A stretch of 35,031 nt of DNA from positions 1 to 35,031 of the forward strand of contig CACYHU010000036.1 in NCBI GenBank assembly GCA_902774215.1, in the 5' to 3' direction. The position numbers and the translations under genes are program-made. Position 1 is the first letter of the stretch, and each line of letters begins with the position of its first letter. Below the pieces are notes generated by a model. That model was not told where the DNA came from. It did not search any database and saw only the letters and a list, made by a program, of their open reading frames with translations. Source of the stretch: an uncultured Chloroflexota bacterium. Its GTDB lineage: Bacteria > Chloroflexota > Anaerolineae > Anaerolineales > Anaerolineaceae. Of this stretch, positions 1 to 7,571 are shown one piece after another.

Positions 1-103
1 CATCAGAAGGCAGGGCCGGCAGATGCGGGAGGACCGGGTGATTCACCTCTTCGAACGCAGCTCCTATGAAGATGAAGAGCCGCTGCCGGATATTACTCAA
101 TAA
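1..103 (+). CDS. C-terminal fragment of an unidentified GC-rich ORF (copy A)
   Basis: The window opens inside a reading frame (first full codon at base 2) that runs 33 codons to a TAA at 101-103. The 33 residues, which begin IRRQGRQMRED and end EEPLPDITQ, equal the C-terminus of the minus-strand ORF that stops at 34560. Only two bases differ across the coding part (positions 22 and 67). Both are third-codon-position transitions that leave Gln and Tyr unchanged. I do not recognise the protein. The segment is visibly GC-richer than the operon that follows. The 5' part of the gene lies outside the window. Confidence 0.6.
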   Translation, partial: IRRQGRQMREDRVIHLFERSSYEDEEPLPDITQ

Positions 104-147
104 TTTATCAAATAACAACAAAAAGCCGGAGTCCGGAGGGATTTCGG
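1..147. repeat. Inverted repeat, copy A (partner 34516-34662)
   Basis: Bases 1-147 match the reverse complement of 34516-34662 with two mismatches by hand alignment. The match covers the last 33 codons of an ORF, its 3' UTR and a hairpin, and stops abruptly at 147, just inside the hairpin's right arm. It continues to the window edge on the left, so its true length is unknown. Genes between the copies are ordinary core genes, so a dispersed multicopy gene is more likely than transposon ends. Confidence 0.9.
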
Positions 148-149
148 CT
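124..149 (+). terminator. Hairpin downstream of copy A ORF
   Basis: On the plus strand AGCCGGAGTC (124-133) pairs with GATTTCGGCT (140-149) around a CGGAGG loop, with two G-U pairs. No T-run follows here, unlike the other copy, so termination strength is doubtful. An A-run precedes the stem, so the complementary strand would have a U-run, but there the G-U pairs become A-C mismatches. Confidence 0.4.
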
Positions 150-256
150 GTCTGCAGTTCCCGGATCCTTTTTTCCTTATTCGCTGCAGGCCACCTGAAT
201 ACATCCGCCGTATTCAGTTTTTCCGATGATTATTAATGAAAATAATCAATTATCCT

Positions 257-284
257 GTATAATTATAAAAGAATTGGCAGGGAA
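257..284 (+). promoter_or_regulatory. Promoter -10 and RBS for rlmN operon
   Basis: A consensus -10 TATAAT at 258-263 is preceded by TG. No clear -35 lies at normal spacing. The ribosome binding site AGGGA (279-283) sits just upstream of the ATG at 287. This is probably the main promoter for rlmN-ftsY-prfB-mscL. Confidence 0.5.
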
Positions 285-286
285 AA

Positions 287-1324
287 ATGAAACCGATAAT
301 TTATGATCTGAAATTGAATGAATTGACAAATTTAATCACCGAAAGCGGAGAACCGGCTTATCGTGCAAAACAAATCTGGCAGATGATCTACAGACAATTG
401 GCCGAAGATCCTTCAGAATTTTCAAATTTGTCTAAAGATTTGAGACAGAAACTCAGCGATCATTTTTGTTTCAAGCCGCTGAACGTTGAAAAAGATCTGA
501 AATCCTCCGACGGTCAGACCAATAAGCTTTTATTCCGTCTTCAGGATGACAGGATGATCGAATCCGTCCTGATGCGATACAGGGAACGTAACACGATCTG
601 TATCTCGACACAGGTTGGCTGTCCAATGAATTGTGCCTTTTGCGCAACAGGACAAATGGGGTTTATCCGCAATCTTTCCGCAGGAGAAATTGTGGCGCAG
701 GTTTTGTTCTTTTCCCGTCTGTTGAAATCCGAAGGTCTGAAACTGACCAACATCGTTGTAATGGGAATGGGGGAACCTTTCCACAACTACGATGCAGTAA
801 TGAAGGCCGTCGATATCATCAGTGATCCGGACGGCATGGATTTCGGTGAACGCAGGATCACGATTTCAACCGTAGGGATCGTACCCCGCATTGAACAGTT
901 TACAGCCGCGAAACGTCAGATCAACCTTGCGGTTTCTCTGCATGCGCCCAGCAACGCTGTCCGTGATCAGATCATTCCCGCCAACAAAAAATATCCCATT
1001 GACAGCCTTCTCGAAGCCTGCAGAAATTATACGGAAAAAACCGGACGGCGCATTACATTTGAATATGCGCTGATCCATGGTTTGAATGACAATTATGAGA
1101 ATGCTGATCTGTTATGCAGGCGTCTCAAAGGAATGCTCTGTCATGTTAATCTGATCCCGCTCAATAACACAAAAAAGTATGAAGGCAGCGGGTCAAATCA
1201 CGACAGAACACAGAGTTTTAAATCAGTTTTGGATAAAAACGGTATACCATGTTCCGTCCGTTTGAAAAGAGGTATCGATATTGGTGCGGGCTGCGGACAA
1301 TTATTGGCGGAACAGAGTAAATAG
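287..1324 (+). CDS. rlmN: Dual-specificity RNA methyltransferase RlmN (radical SAM)
   Basis: RlmN methylates C2 of A2503 in 23S rRNA, and in many bacteria A37 of some tRNAs, by a radical-SAM ping-pong mechanism in the cytoplasm. The 345-residue protein has the family length. The radical-SAM cluster motif CPMNCAFC (CX3CX2C, Cys about 112, 116 and 119) is followed by ATGQMGF. VVMGMGEPFHNYD and the ITISTVGIVPRI block are RlmN hallmarks. The methyl-carrying cysteine is expected in GIDIGAGCGQL near residue 336. ATG at 287 has an AGGGA ribosome binding site. It is the first gene of a four-gene operon, and ftsY starts 12 bases after its stop. The family call is very secure. Confidence 0.97.
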   Translation: MKPIIYDLKLNELTNLITESGEPAYRAKQIWQMIYRQLAEDPSEFSNLSKDLRQKLSDHFCFKPLNVEKDLKSSDGQTNKLLFRLQDDRMIESVLMRYRERNTICISTQVGCPMNCAFCATGQMGFIRNLSAGEIVAQVLFFSRLLKSEGLKLTNIVVMGMGEPFHNYDAVMKAVDIISDPDGMDFGERRITISTVGIVPRIEQFTAAKRQINLAVSLHAPSNAVRDQIIPANKKYPIDSLLEACRNYTEKTGRRITFEYALIHGLNDNYENADLLCRRLKGMLCHVNLIPLNNTKKYEGSGSNHDRTQSFKSVLDKNGIPCSVRLKRGIDIGAGCGQLLAEQSK

Positions 1325-1336
1325 GAGTATTACAAA

Positions 1337-2260
1337 ATGGGAGATAATTTCTTTAAAAAATGGCTTAAAGGCCTGGATAAAACCCGTAAGGTCACATTCA
1401 GCCGCCTGGCATCCATTTTCGGAACAAATGAAATCACCAACAATACCTGGGATGAGCTGGAAGAGCTGTTTATTCAGGCTGACGCCGGTGTGGAAACGAC
1501 TGAGTCGATCATAGAAAGTCTGAAAAAGACAGCCCGCTCGGAAGGGTTTACAAAAGCGGATGAATTGACAGAAGCACTTCAAACTGAACTGCGGAACCGT
1601 CTGAAAACACCGGACGACCCGATGAAGATGATCGAAACGGCAAAACCTTTCGTGATCCTCATGGTAGGCGTTAATGGCTCCGGTAAAACCACAACCGCGG
1701 CAAAGCTTGCCAAACAATATAAAGATGCCGGAAAAAAGGTAATGCTGGCTGCTGCCGATACCTTCCGTGCCGCCGCTATTGATCAGCTTCAGGTATGGGG
1801 AGACAGGCTTGATATTCCGGTCATTGCCGGCGTTGAAGGCGGAGATTCCGCAGCCGTTGCCTATGATGCGACAACCGCAGCCGTCGCCCGCGGAATTGAC
1901 GTCCTGATCATCGATACCGCAGGCAGACTTCAGTCCCGCTATAACCTGATGGAGGAATTAAAGAAGGTGTATCGTGTCACCGGCAAAGCCCTGCCCGGCG
2001 CGCCTCACGCGGTCTGGATCGTCCTGGATGCAACCACCGGACAGAATGCCATGTCACAGGCAAAAGCATTCAAAGAAGCTGTAAAAGTGGATGGGGTGAT
2101 CCTCTCCAAGCTGGATACATCAGCAAAAGGCGGTATGGCGTTTTGTATTGCCGGCGAGTTAGACCTTCCGATCATATATGCCGGACTTGGTGAAAAACCG
2201 GAAGACCTGATGGTTTTTGATCCGGATAATTTCATAGAAGGCATCCTGAAAACTGAATAG
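1337..2260 (+). CDS. ftsY: Signal recognition particle receptor FtsY
   Basis: FtsY is the membrane-associated SRP receptor GTPase that docks ribosome-nascent-chain complexes with SecYEG. The 307-residue protein has an N-terminal helical N domain (about 1-95) and the GTPase G domain. The P-loop GVNGSGKTTT is at about 111-120, followed by ADTFRAAAIDQL, DTAGRLQ and the specificity motif SKLDTSAKGG. It is FtsY rather than Ffh because there is no Met-rich M domain and the protein ends shortly after the GLGEKPEDLMVFDP block. It lacks the long acidic A domain of E. coli FtsY, as many short FtsY proteins do. A GGAG site precedes the ATG. It is co-transcribed with rlmN and prfB. Confidence 0.97.
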   Translation: MGDNFFKKWLKGLDKTRKVTFSRLASIFGTNEITNNTWDELEELFIQADAGVETTESIIESLKKTARSEGFTKADELTEALQTELRNRLKTPDDPMKMIETAKPFVILMVGVNGSGKTTTAAKLAKQYKDAGKKVMLAAADTFRAAAIDQLQVWGDRLDIPVIAGVEGGDSAAVAYDATTAAVARGIDVLIIDTAGRLQSRYNLMEELKKVYRVTGKALPGAPHAVWIVLDATTGQNAMSQAKAFKEAVKVDGVILSKLDTSAKGGMAFCIAGELDLPIIYAGLGEKPEDLMVFDPDNFIEGILKTE

Positions 2261-2273
2261 GAATTAAAGATAT

Positions 2274-3353
2274 ATGCAGGATTTGGTAGATCGCATTAAT
2301 GTCGCACAGAAAAAAATATCCGAACTTATCAGTCATGTTGATCTGGATGCCCGGAAGAATGAATTATCCGCTGCTCAGCGTGAAGCGGAGAATCCTGCAT
2401 TATGGGATGAGCCGGAAAAAGCCCAGAAACTGATGAAAAAAATCAATGATCTGCAGGCTGAGATAAGCGGATGGGAAGACCTCTCCCGGAAAACAAACGA
2501 TACGCTTGAATTGGCCGAGATGGATGACGAAGCTATGCGGGAAGAGCTGGAGAGCGAAATTCAGGAAATCGAAAAAGAATGTGATAAAAAAGAGATCTCC
2601 ACGCTTCTTTCAGGTAAATTTGACCGGGGAAATGCTATTTTGGCAATACATGCCGGTGCAGGAGGGACGGAAGCACACGACTGGGCTTCCATGCTTCAGC
2701 GGATGTACCTGAGATGGATCGAAGCGCATGGTTATGTCAGCGAAATTGTTGACTTTACGCCCGGTGAAGAAGCCGGTACGAAAACGATAACCATAACCGT
2801 AAGCGGTCCCTTTGCCTACGGATATTTGAAATCTGAGAAGGGTACGCACAGGCTTGTGCGCCTTTCCCCGTTCGATGCTGCACACCGGCGGCATACTTCA
2901 TTCGCGATGGTCGAGGTACTTCCGGAAGCACAGGATGATGATTCCATCGAGATCCCGGAAGCTGATATTCGTATAGATGTCTTCAAGTCATCAGGTGCCG
3001 GCGGACAAAATGTTCAGAAAAACTCAACAGCAGTGCGCCTCCTTCATATTCCTACCGGAATTATCGTGACCTGTCAAAATGAACGTTCACAGACCCAGAA
3101 TCGTGAAACAGCCATGAAAGTCCTGAAATCACGCCTTCTGGATATCAAGCATCAGGAACAGGAAAAGGAACTGGCAGAATTACGCGGAGGCTATGTAAAA
3201 GCCGAGTGGGGCAGTCAGATCCGTTCCTACGTTTTACATCCGTATCAAATGGTCAAGGACCACCGGACAGAATATGAAGTCGGCAATGCCCAGGGCGTTT
3301 TGGATGGTGATTTAGATGGCTTTATGCAAGCCTATCTGAAGTATTTAAAATAA
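2274..3353 (+). CDS. prfB: Peptide chain release factor 2
   Basis: RF2 recognises UGA and UAA stop codons and triggers peptidyl-tRNA hydrolysis. The 359-residue protein has the catalytic GGQ (about 243-245, in GAGGQNVQKN) and the RF2 stop-codon recognition tripeptide SPF (about 198-200, in LSPFDAAHRRHTSF), which separates it from RF1 (PxT). The reading frame is continuous from ATG 2274. The programmed +1 frameshift with an internal UGA that most bacteria use near codon 25 is absent: the frame passes straight through SELISHVDLDARK. It starts 13 bases after ftsY and precedes mscL by 15 bases. Confidence 0.97.
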   Translation: MQDLVDRINVAQKKISELISHVDLDARKNELSAAQREAENPALWDEPEKAQKLMKKINDLQAEISGWEDLSRKTNDTLELAEMDDEAMREELESEIQEIEKECDKKEISTLLSGKFDRGNAILAIHAGAGGTEAHDWASMLQRMYLRWIEAHGYVSEIVDFTPGEEAGTKTITITVSGPFAYGYLKSEKGTHRLVRLSPFDAAHRRHTSFAMVEVLPEAQDDDSIEIPEADIRIDVFKSSGAGGQNVQKNSTAVRLLHIPTGIIVTCQNERSQTQNRETAMKVLKSRLLDIKHQEQEKELAELRGGYVKAEWGSQIRSYVLHPYQMVKDHRTEYEVGNAQGVLDGDLDGFMQAYLKYLK

Positions 3354-3368
3354 AAAAAGGAGTGTGTT

Positions 3369-3815
3369 ATGAAACAATTATTTGAGGAGTTCAAGACCTT
3401 TATCTCCAAAGGCAATGTGCTCAGTATGGCTATCGGTATTATTATCGGTGGTGCCTTCAACGAAATCGTCAATTCGTTGATCAATGATGTGATCATGCCT
3501 GTTATCGGGCGTCTTCTTTCCGGCGTTTCCTTCGACAACTGGTATATTCCGCTCACGACAGAACATTATGATTCCTTCCAGCAGGCCCAGGCTGCCGGTG
3601 CTCCGATGATAACTATCGGGCATTTTATTTCAGCCGTTATCAACTTCTTCATTATCGCCCTTGTCCTGTTCTTCATCATGAAGGCCGCCAACAAGGCTTC
3701 GGAAATGGCTGCTAAGAAAGCTGAAGCTGAAAAAGCTGCTGAACCGCCGGCCGAACCGAGTGAGGAAGTTAAACTCCTTATGGAAATCCGTGATGCTATC
3801 ACTGCTAAAAAATAG
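3369..3815 (+). CDS. mscL: Large-conductance mechanosensitive channel MscL
   Basis: MscL is a homopentameric inner-membrane channel that opens under membrane tension to release solutes on hypo-osmotic shock. The 148-residue protein has the typical order. An amphipathic N-terminus (KQLFEEFKTFISKGNVLSMA) leads into TM1 (about 17-45, with GIIIGGAFNEIVNSL and the VIMP turn). A periplasmic loop contains FDNWYI, TM2 lies at about 85-108 (FISAVINFFIIALVLFFIMK), and the charged Ala/Glu-rich cytoplasmic helix ends EEVKLLMEIRDAI. GGAG lies just before the ATG. It is the last gene of the rlmN operon, and a terminator follows at 3854. Confidence 0.97.
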   Translation: MKQLFEEFKTFISKGNVLSMAIGIIIGGAFNEIVNSLINDVIMPVIGRLLSGVSFDNWYIPLTTEHYDSFQQAQAAGAPMITIGHFISAVINFFIIALVLFFIMKAANKASEMAAKKAEAEKAAEPPAEPSEEVKLLMEIRDAITAKK

Positions 3816-3853
3816 TTTATAACAAGTTTTATTTTTCTATTTTGTTTTTACAG

Positions 3854-3880
3854 GGTGAAAGTTAAACGCTTTCACCTTTT
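3854..3880 (+). terminator. Rho-independent terminator after mscL
   Basis: GGTGAAAG (3854-3861) pairs with CTTTCACC (3869-3876) around a seven-base loop and is followed by TTTT. It closes the rlmN-mscL operon and overlaps the promoter region of the next operon. Confidence 0.85.
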
Positions 3881-3915
3881 ATGTTATAATGTAAGGAATA
3901 CAGGTGTAAGGAGAG
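3862..3915 (+). promoter_or_regulatory. Promoter and RBS of the lipoprotein-ettA operon
   Basis: A consensus TATAAT lies at 3885-3890. A weak -35-like TTAAAC (3862-3867) lies 17 bases upstream, inside the terminator loop. AAGGAGAG (3908-3915) is a strong ribosome binding site placed for the GTG start at 3922. Confidence 0.6.
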
Positions 3916-3921
3916 TATACC

Positions 3922-4761
3922 GTGAGCAAGCGATTTATCACTTTCATTTCTTTGTTTCTTATCAGTCTTTTTGCAGTATCCTGTTCCATGCCTGATTCTG
4001 CAAAAACTGAGTCTGATTATAAGATACTCGAACAAACCGCGGCAGTGCATATTACGCAGACTTTTGAAGCCATGCCTACCGCAACTCCGACATTTACACC
4101 GGTTCCGACATATACGCCTGAGACAACCGCTACTGATATCCCGACACCCACGGAAGACCTCACTGAATACATGATCACCAGGATGAATGAAATTCCGACA
4201 ATGGTTCCTCCAGAGCCGACAGCTACAATTGTCTTCCCTGACAAAGCGCAATTCATTTCCGCATTGCCCAGTCCGAATCAATTCGTCCCGAATCAGCACT
4301 TCTATCTGACATGGCAGATCAAAAACACCGGTACGACTACCTGGTCAGGGAAATACAGGTTTTATTACAGCGATGGGATCCAGCTTGCAGACCAGTCTTC
4401 ATATTCAATTTCAGCAAATGTTGAGCCGGGTGCGGTAATGACTGTCACGATGCCCGCAACCGCTCCTTCTGCAGAGGGTACATACCAGACATCCTGGACA
4501 CTGGAAAACCCTGACGGGATCCCGTTCTATTATGTTTATTACACTACAATTGTTGGTGATGAGACATATATAACCGAAGTTCCGGAACTGAATCCCACGT
4601 CGACCCCCTCGACACTTGACTGGATGTGTTCTGATGCGGGCAGATCTCTGGTGCAGGGTGATGGATGCGCTTCATATTGCACTGTTGAAATGGTGAAACA
4701 GATGAATAATAATGGCTATGACTGTTATGTAAATGGTGAAAGAGTCAAATATGAAGAATAA
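3922..4761 (+). CDS. NBR1-Ig-domain lipoprotein 1
   Basis: This is a predicted exported lipoprotein of 279 residues starting at GTG 3922, chosen for the AAGGAGAG site. A signal peptide ends in the lipobox AVSC with Cys21. A Thr/Pro-rich linker (about 50-80) follows. The Ig-like fold (about 105-212) is of the type found in NBR1: LTWQIKNTGTTTWSGKYRF, then APSAEGTYQTSWTLENPDG. A second short linker leads to a C-terminal cysteine module (about 233-279) beginning WMCSDAGRS with four further Cys. This module is shared with the next gene. Such Ig-like domains are common in Anaerolineae surface proteins, but their ligands are not established. Function unknown, with a scaffold or binding role as the likely inference. 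Confidence 0.85.
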   Translation: MSKRFITFISLFLISLFAVSCSMPDSAKTESDYKILEQTAAVHITQTFEAMPTATPTFTPVPTYTPETTATDIPTPTEDLTEYMITRMNEIPTMVPPEPTATIVFPDKAQFISALPSPNQFVPNQHFYLTWQIKNTGTTTWSGKYRFYYSDGIQLADQSSYSISANVEPGAVMTVTMPATAPSAEGTYQTSWTLENPDGIPFYYVYYTTIVGDETYITEVPELNPTSTPSTLDWMCSDAGRSLVQGDGCASYCTVEMVKQMNNNGYDCYVNGERVKYEE

Positions 4762-5713
4762 CTCAATATCCTTAATTTCAGCAGTCAGTTTGTTCTTATT
4801 TTCATTAGGCCTGGTATCGTGCAATTTACCTACCAGGGAGCAGGTTTCAGTTACTCCCTCCGCCGGTTCTGAAATTATTGAACAAAACCTGCCGCTTCCG
4901 CAGGACACGGGATCAGAAGTGGAGATGATCATAAACAATCATTCTTTCGAGTGGAGCAGACCCGCTGAAGGACCTACCGTTACCCCTATCGTGCTGAGTA
5001 TTGAAAAAAGGGGGGAGGAAGGTATAGTCATCAGCAGGGATACATTACCAGAGATAAACAGGGGTTCATCAGGCAGCGATTTTTATTATAATTCCTCAGA
5101 CACTTCTAACAATGCGGCCCCTGCCGTACAGAATTTTAATCCGGGAACAATGAGTGACAGCATGGAAGCAGTTGGATTCAACCCTGTTTCGGGTGCCGTA
5201 ACGCTCCCGGGTCAGCCTCTGCACCTTGATGTGACATTGAAGAATACAGGAACAACAACCTGGCAGACATTTTACAAAGTCGTTGATATCAGCGAGAATC
5301 CTATGACTGTTCAGAAAGAGTTTAACCTGCCCTATGCGGTTGCACCGGGCGGGACCGCTGTTTTATCAATTTACATGACAGCCCCGTCAATGCTGGGAAA
5401 TTATACGGAAAGCTTTCAAATACAGGATGCCTATGGCGCAGTATTTGGGAAATTTGACTATTATATGTCCGTTGGCGATTTTTCATATATTACAGCGATC
5501 CCGACATTGACCGCAACGATCACTCCGACCTATTATTCAGCCGAAGGTATTACCGCCACTCCAGACAGCCTGGCGTGGATGTGCATTGATCCTGAACGCA
5601 GTAAATTGCAGGATTGCTACTCATTTTGTGCTGAATACTCATATCGTGAAGAGTTTCGTTATTGTTTTTATGACGGGCAGAGGTATTTAACTCCGGTTCC
5701 GGAGAATAATTGA
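4751..5713 (+). CDS. NBR1-Ig-domain lipoprotein 2
   Basis: This exported lipoprotein has about 320 residues. I place the start at ATG 4751 (MKNNSISL), overlapping the upstream stop by 11 bases, because GGTGAAAGAG precedes it. An ATG at 4733 has no ribosome binding site and would lengthen the signal peptide. The lipobox is LVSC. After a low-complexity stretch the Ig-like domain begins near LPGQPLHLDVTLKNTGTTTW and ends around GKFDYYMSVGDF. A Thr-rich linker and the C-terminal cysteine module (WMCIDPERS, then C-x3-C and a final Cys before YDGQR) follow, matching lipoprotein 1. The two look like a tandem duplication that has diverged strongly in the N-terminal half. Confidence 0.83.
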   Translation: MKNNSISLISAVSLFLFSLGLVSCNLPTREQVSVTPSAGSEIIEQNLPLPQDTGSEVEMIINNHSFEWSRPAEGPTVTPIVLSIEKRGEEGIVISRDTLPEINRGSSGSDFYYNSSDTSNNAAPAVQNFNPGTMSDSMEAVGFNPVSGAVTLPGQPLHLDVTLKNTGTTTWQTFYKVVDISENPMTVQKEFNLPYAVAPGGTAVLSIYMTAPSMLGNYTESFQIQDAYGAVFGKFDYYMSVGDFSYITAIPTLTATITPTYYSAEGITATPDSLAWMCIDPERSKLQDCYSFCAEYSYREEFRYCFYDGQRYLTPVPENN

Positions 5714-5736
5714 GAATAATGGAGGACAAAATAAGA

Positions 5737-6618
5737 ATGGAAAAAGATTTGGATATTTTGATGGTTGGGCACTTTGCCAAGGATATGATCGTTGTTGACG
5801 GGAAAGAAGAAATTTGCCCCGGCGGTGCAGTTTATTACGGCGCTGTCGTCTTGAAAAGATTAGGGCTGAAAGTCGGAGTCGCTTCCCGCGGAAATCCTGA
5901 AGATTATCCAAGCCTGCAGCCTCTTATGGATATGGGGATTGAATTTGATCTGCATCCTGCTTCTCAATCTTCCGGATGTATCAACATCTACAATTCGGCC
6001 GATATGGATCATCGTATCTGCAAACTTTTCGGCTTTGCCGGAGAAATTCCATATGAAGATATTCCGGATGTTAATGCGAAAATTATCGCCATTCTTCCGA
6101 TTATCGCGGGTGAAGTCAGCCTTGATACTTTGATCAAATTGTCAAAGAAAGCCCCTATCGCCCTTGATGTTCAGGGTTTTGTCCGTGTTCCCGAAGGAGA
6201 TGATTTGCTCTTCAAACCATGGAAGGATATGGAAGAAGGCTTGAAACATGTTACCTTCCTGAAGGTGGACAGTGCTGAAGCCGAATATCTCACAGGAGAA
6301 AAGGACCTTGAAAAAGCCGCGAAGATCCTTGCGGGGTACGGTCCGAAAGAGATCGTACTGACACAGAAGAAGGAGATCCTCGTTTATGCGGACGGAAATT
6401 TCTATCGTGCACCCTTCCGACCGAAGAATCTCTCAGGCAGAACCGGACGCGGAGATACCTGCATTACGTCCTATATCGGTTCACGCATAAAACACGATCC
6501 TGAACGCTCAACACAAATCGCGGGTATCATTACCAGCATGAAACAGGAAGTTCCCGGCCCATGGACCGGAGACATTGATCCGGAAAGATTTGATCCAAAT
6601 ATCGTTTTCGGGGATTAA
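5737..6618 (+). CDS. PfkB/ribokinase-family sugar (or nucleoside) kinase
   Basis: This cytoplasmic kinase of the PfkB family has about 293 residues from ATG 5737 (MEKDLDILMVGHF). That start is preferred to the upstream TTG and ATG codons because GGAGGA lies ten bases before it. The N-terminal substrate-side motif is CPGGAVYYGAVVLKRLG. The ATP/anion-hole motif GRGDTCITSYI has the catalytic Asp, with Cys in place of the more usual Ala. LDVQGFVR and VKVDSAEAEYLTG-type segments fit the family. Substrate cannot be read from sequence. The gene sits between surface lipoproteins and a coiled-coil protein, which gives no clear clue. The start lies shortly after the lipoprotein stop, so it is in the same operon. 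Confidence 0.85.
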   Translation: MEKDLDILMVGHFAKDMIVVDGKEEICPGGAVYYGAVVLKRLGLKVGVASRGNPEDYPSLQPLMDMGIEFDLHPASQSSGCINIYNSADMDHRICKLFGFAGEIPYEDIPDVNAKIIAILPIIAGEVSLDTLIKLSKKAPIALDVQGFVRVPEGDDLLFKPWKDMEEGLKHVTFLKVDSAEAEYLTGEKDLEKAAKILAGYGPKEIVLTQKKEILVYADGNFYRAPFRPKNLSGRTGRGDTCITSYIGSRIKHDPERSTQIAGIITSMKQEVPGPWTGDIDPERFDPNIVFGD

Positions 6619-6627
6619 GAGGTATGT

Positions 6628-7548
6628 ATGGATAACGAGTCGTTTGAAGAAAAGTTTGATAATGCGATTCGAGATGCTCAAATCAAACGTGAAGATGCAG
6701 TCGATGAAGTTCTGATGAAAACAGATCAGCTGATCGACCGGGCAGAAGAAAAGCGGGAAGAAACAAAGAACAGCATTGAGGAAGCTAAAGAGAAGGCTGC
6801 CGAATCCTTCAATGATGCTAAAATTCAGGCACAGGAAATGGGCGAAGCAGCTGCTTTTTCCTTTATGATGAAAGCTGATAATACAGCCGCGAAAATCGAA
6901 GAACATCATGAAGAGCACCAAAATGAAATTCATGAAAATGTCGAAGATATCAAGGACACGCTGAAATTCGCTGGAAAGGATATTAACAGCAGTATCGATC
7001 AAAAATCAGCAGAGCTTGATCAAAAGATTGATGATTTTAACGATCATATGGCAAAATCCGCGGATGAAGTCAAAACTGCGGCGGTGAATGGTGTGGAACG
7101 GATAGTCGACAATGCCTTCGAGAATGCCGACAAACTGGAAGAAAAATTCTTTGACAGAATGGAAACCGCTGAGGCAAAAGTTGAAGAAATGAAACAGGAA
7201 GCAGCTGCCAACAGGGAGCAACATCAGAAACCTGAGGATGAACTTGAAAGCCTGCCTGTCAAAAATCACGAACCTTCGATTCCGCAATATGTACCGAAGG
7301 CCTATGTACGTGAAACCCCATCAGATCCGATCCCGGATAATACGGTATACAGCTATAGCGGCTATCCGCCGATTGATGATGCTGTAGAACCTGTTGGCGA
7401 TGGCGTAAAAGGCAATGTAAACAATGAACAGAAAAAGAATGATAACACGGTATTATGGATCATTCTTGCGGTTACCGCGGTTCTTCTTATTGCCGCCTGC
7501 TGCGCCTGTGCCACTGTTCTCGGTATTATAGGAATAATGTCTAACTAA
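6628..7548 (+). CDS. Tail-anchored long coiled-coil protein, function unknown
   Basis: I do not recognise this 306-residue protein. About residues 1-205 are almost entirely Glu/Lys/Ala/Asp-rich helix with heptad-like spacing and no Pro or Gly breaks, suggesting a long coiled coil resembling apolipoprotein- or LEA-like repeats. A Pro-rich, disordered stretch follows (about 215-265). A single hydrophobic segment (WIILAVTAVLLIAACCACAT) at the extreme C-terminus makes it a tail-anchored membrane protein with the coil on the cytoplasmic side. The start has GAGGT just upstream. It is co-directional with the PfkB kinase (9-base gap) and ettA (23-base gap). A membrane-organising or stress role is speculation. 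Confidence 0.8.
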   Translation: MDNESFEEKFDNAIRDAQIKREDAVDEVLMKTDQLIDRAEEKREETKNSIEEAKEKAAESFNDAKIQAQEMGEAAAFSFMMKADNTAAKIEEHHEEHQNEIHENVEDIKDTLKFAGKDINSSIDQKSAELDQKIDDFNDHMAKSADEVKTAAVNGVERIVDNAFENADKLEEKFFDRMETAEAKVEEMKQEAAANREQHQKPEDELESLPVKNHEPSIPQYVPKAYVRETPSDPIPDNTVYSYSGYPPIDDAVEPVGDGVKGNVNNEQKKNDNTVLWIILAVTAVLLIAACCACATVLGIIGIMSN

Positions 7549-7571
7549 AAACTCCAGGGATTGATGATATT

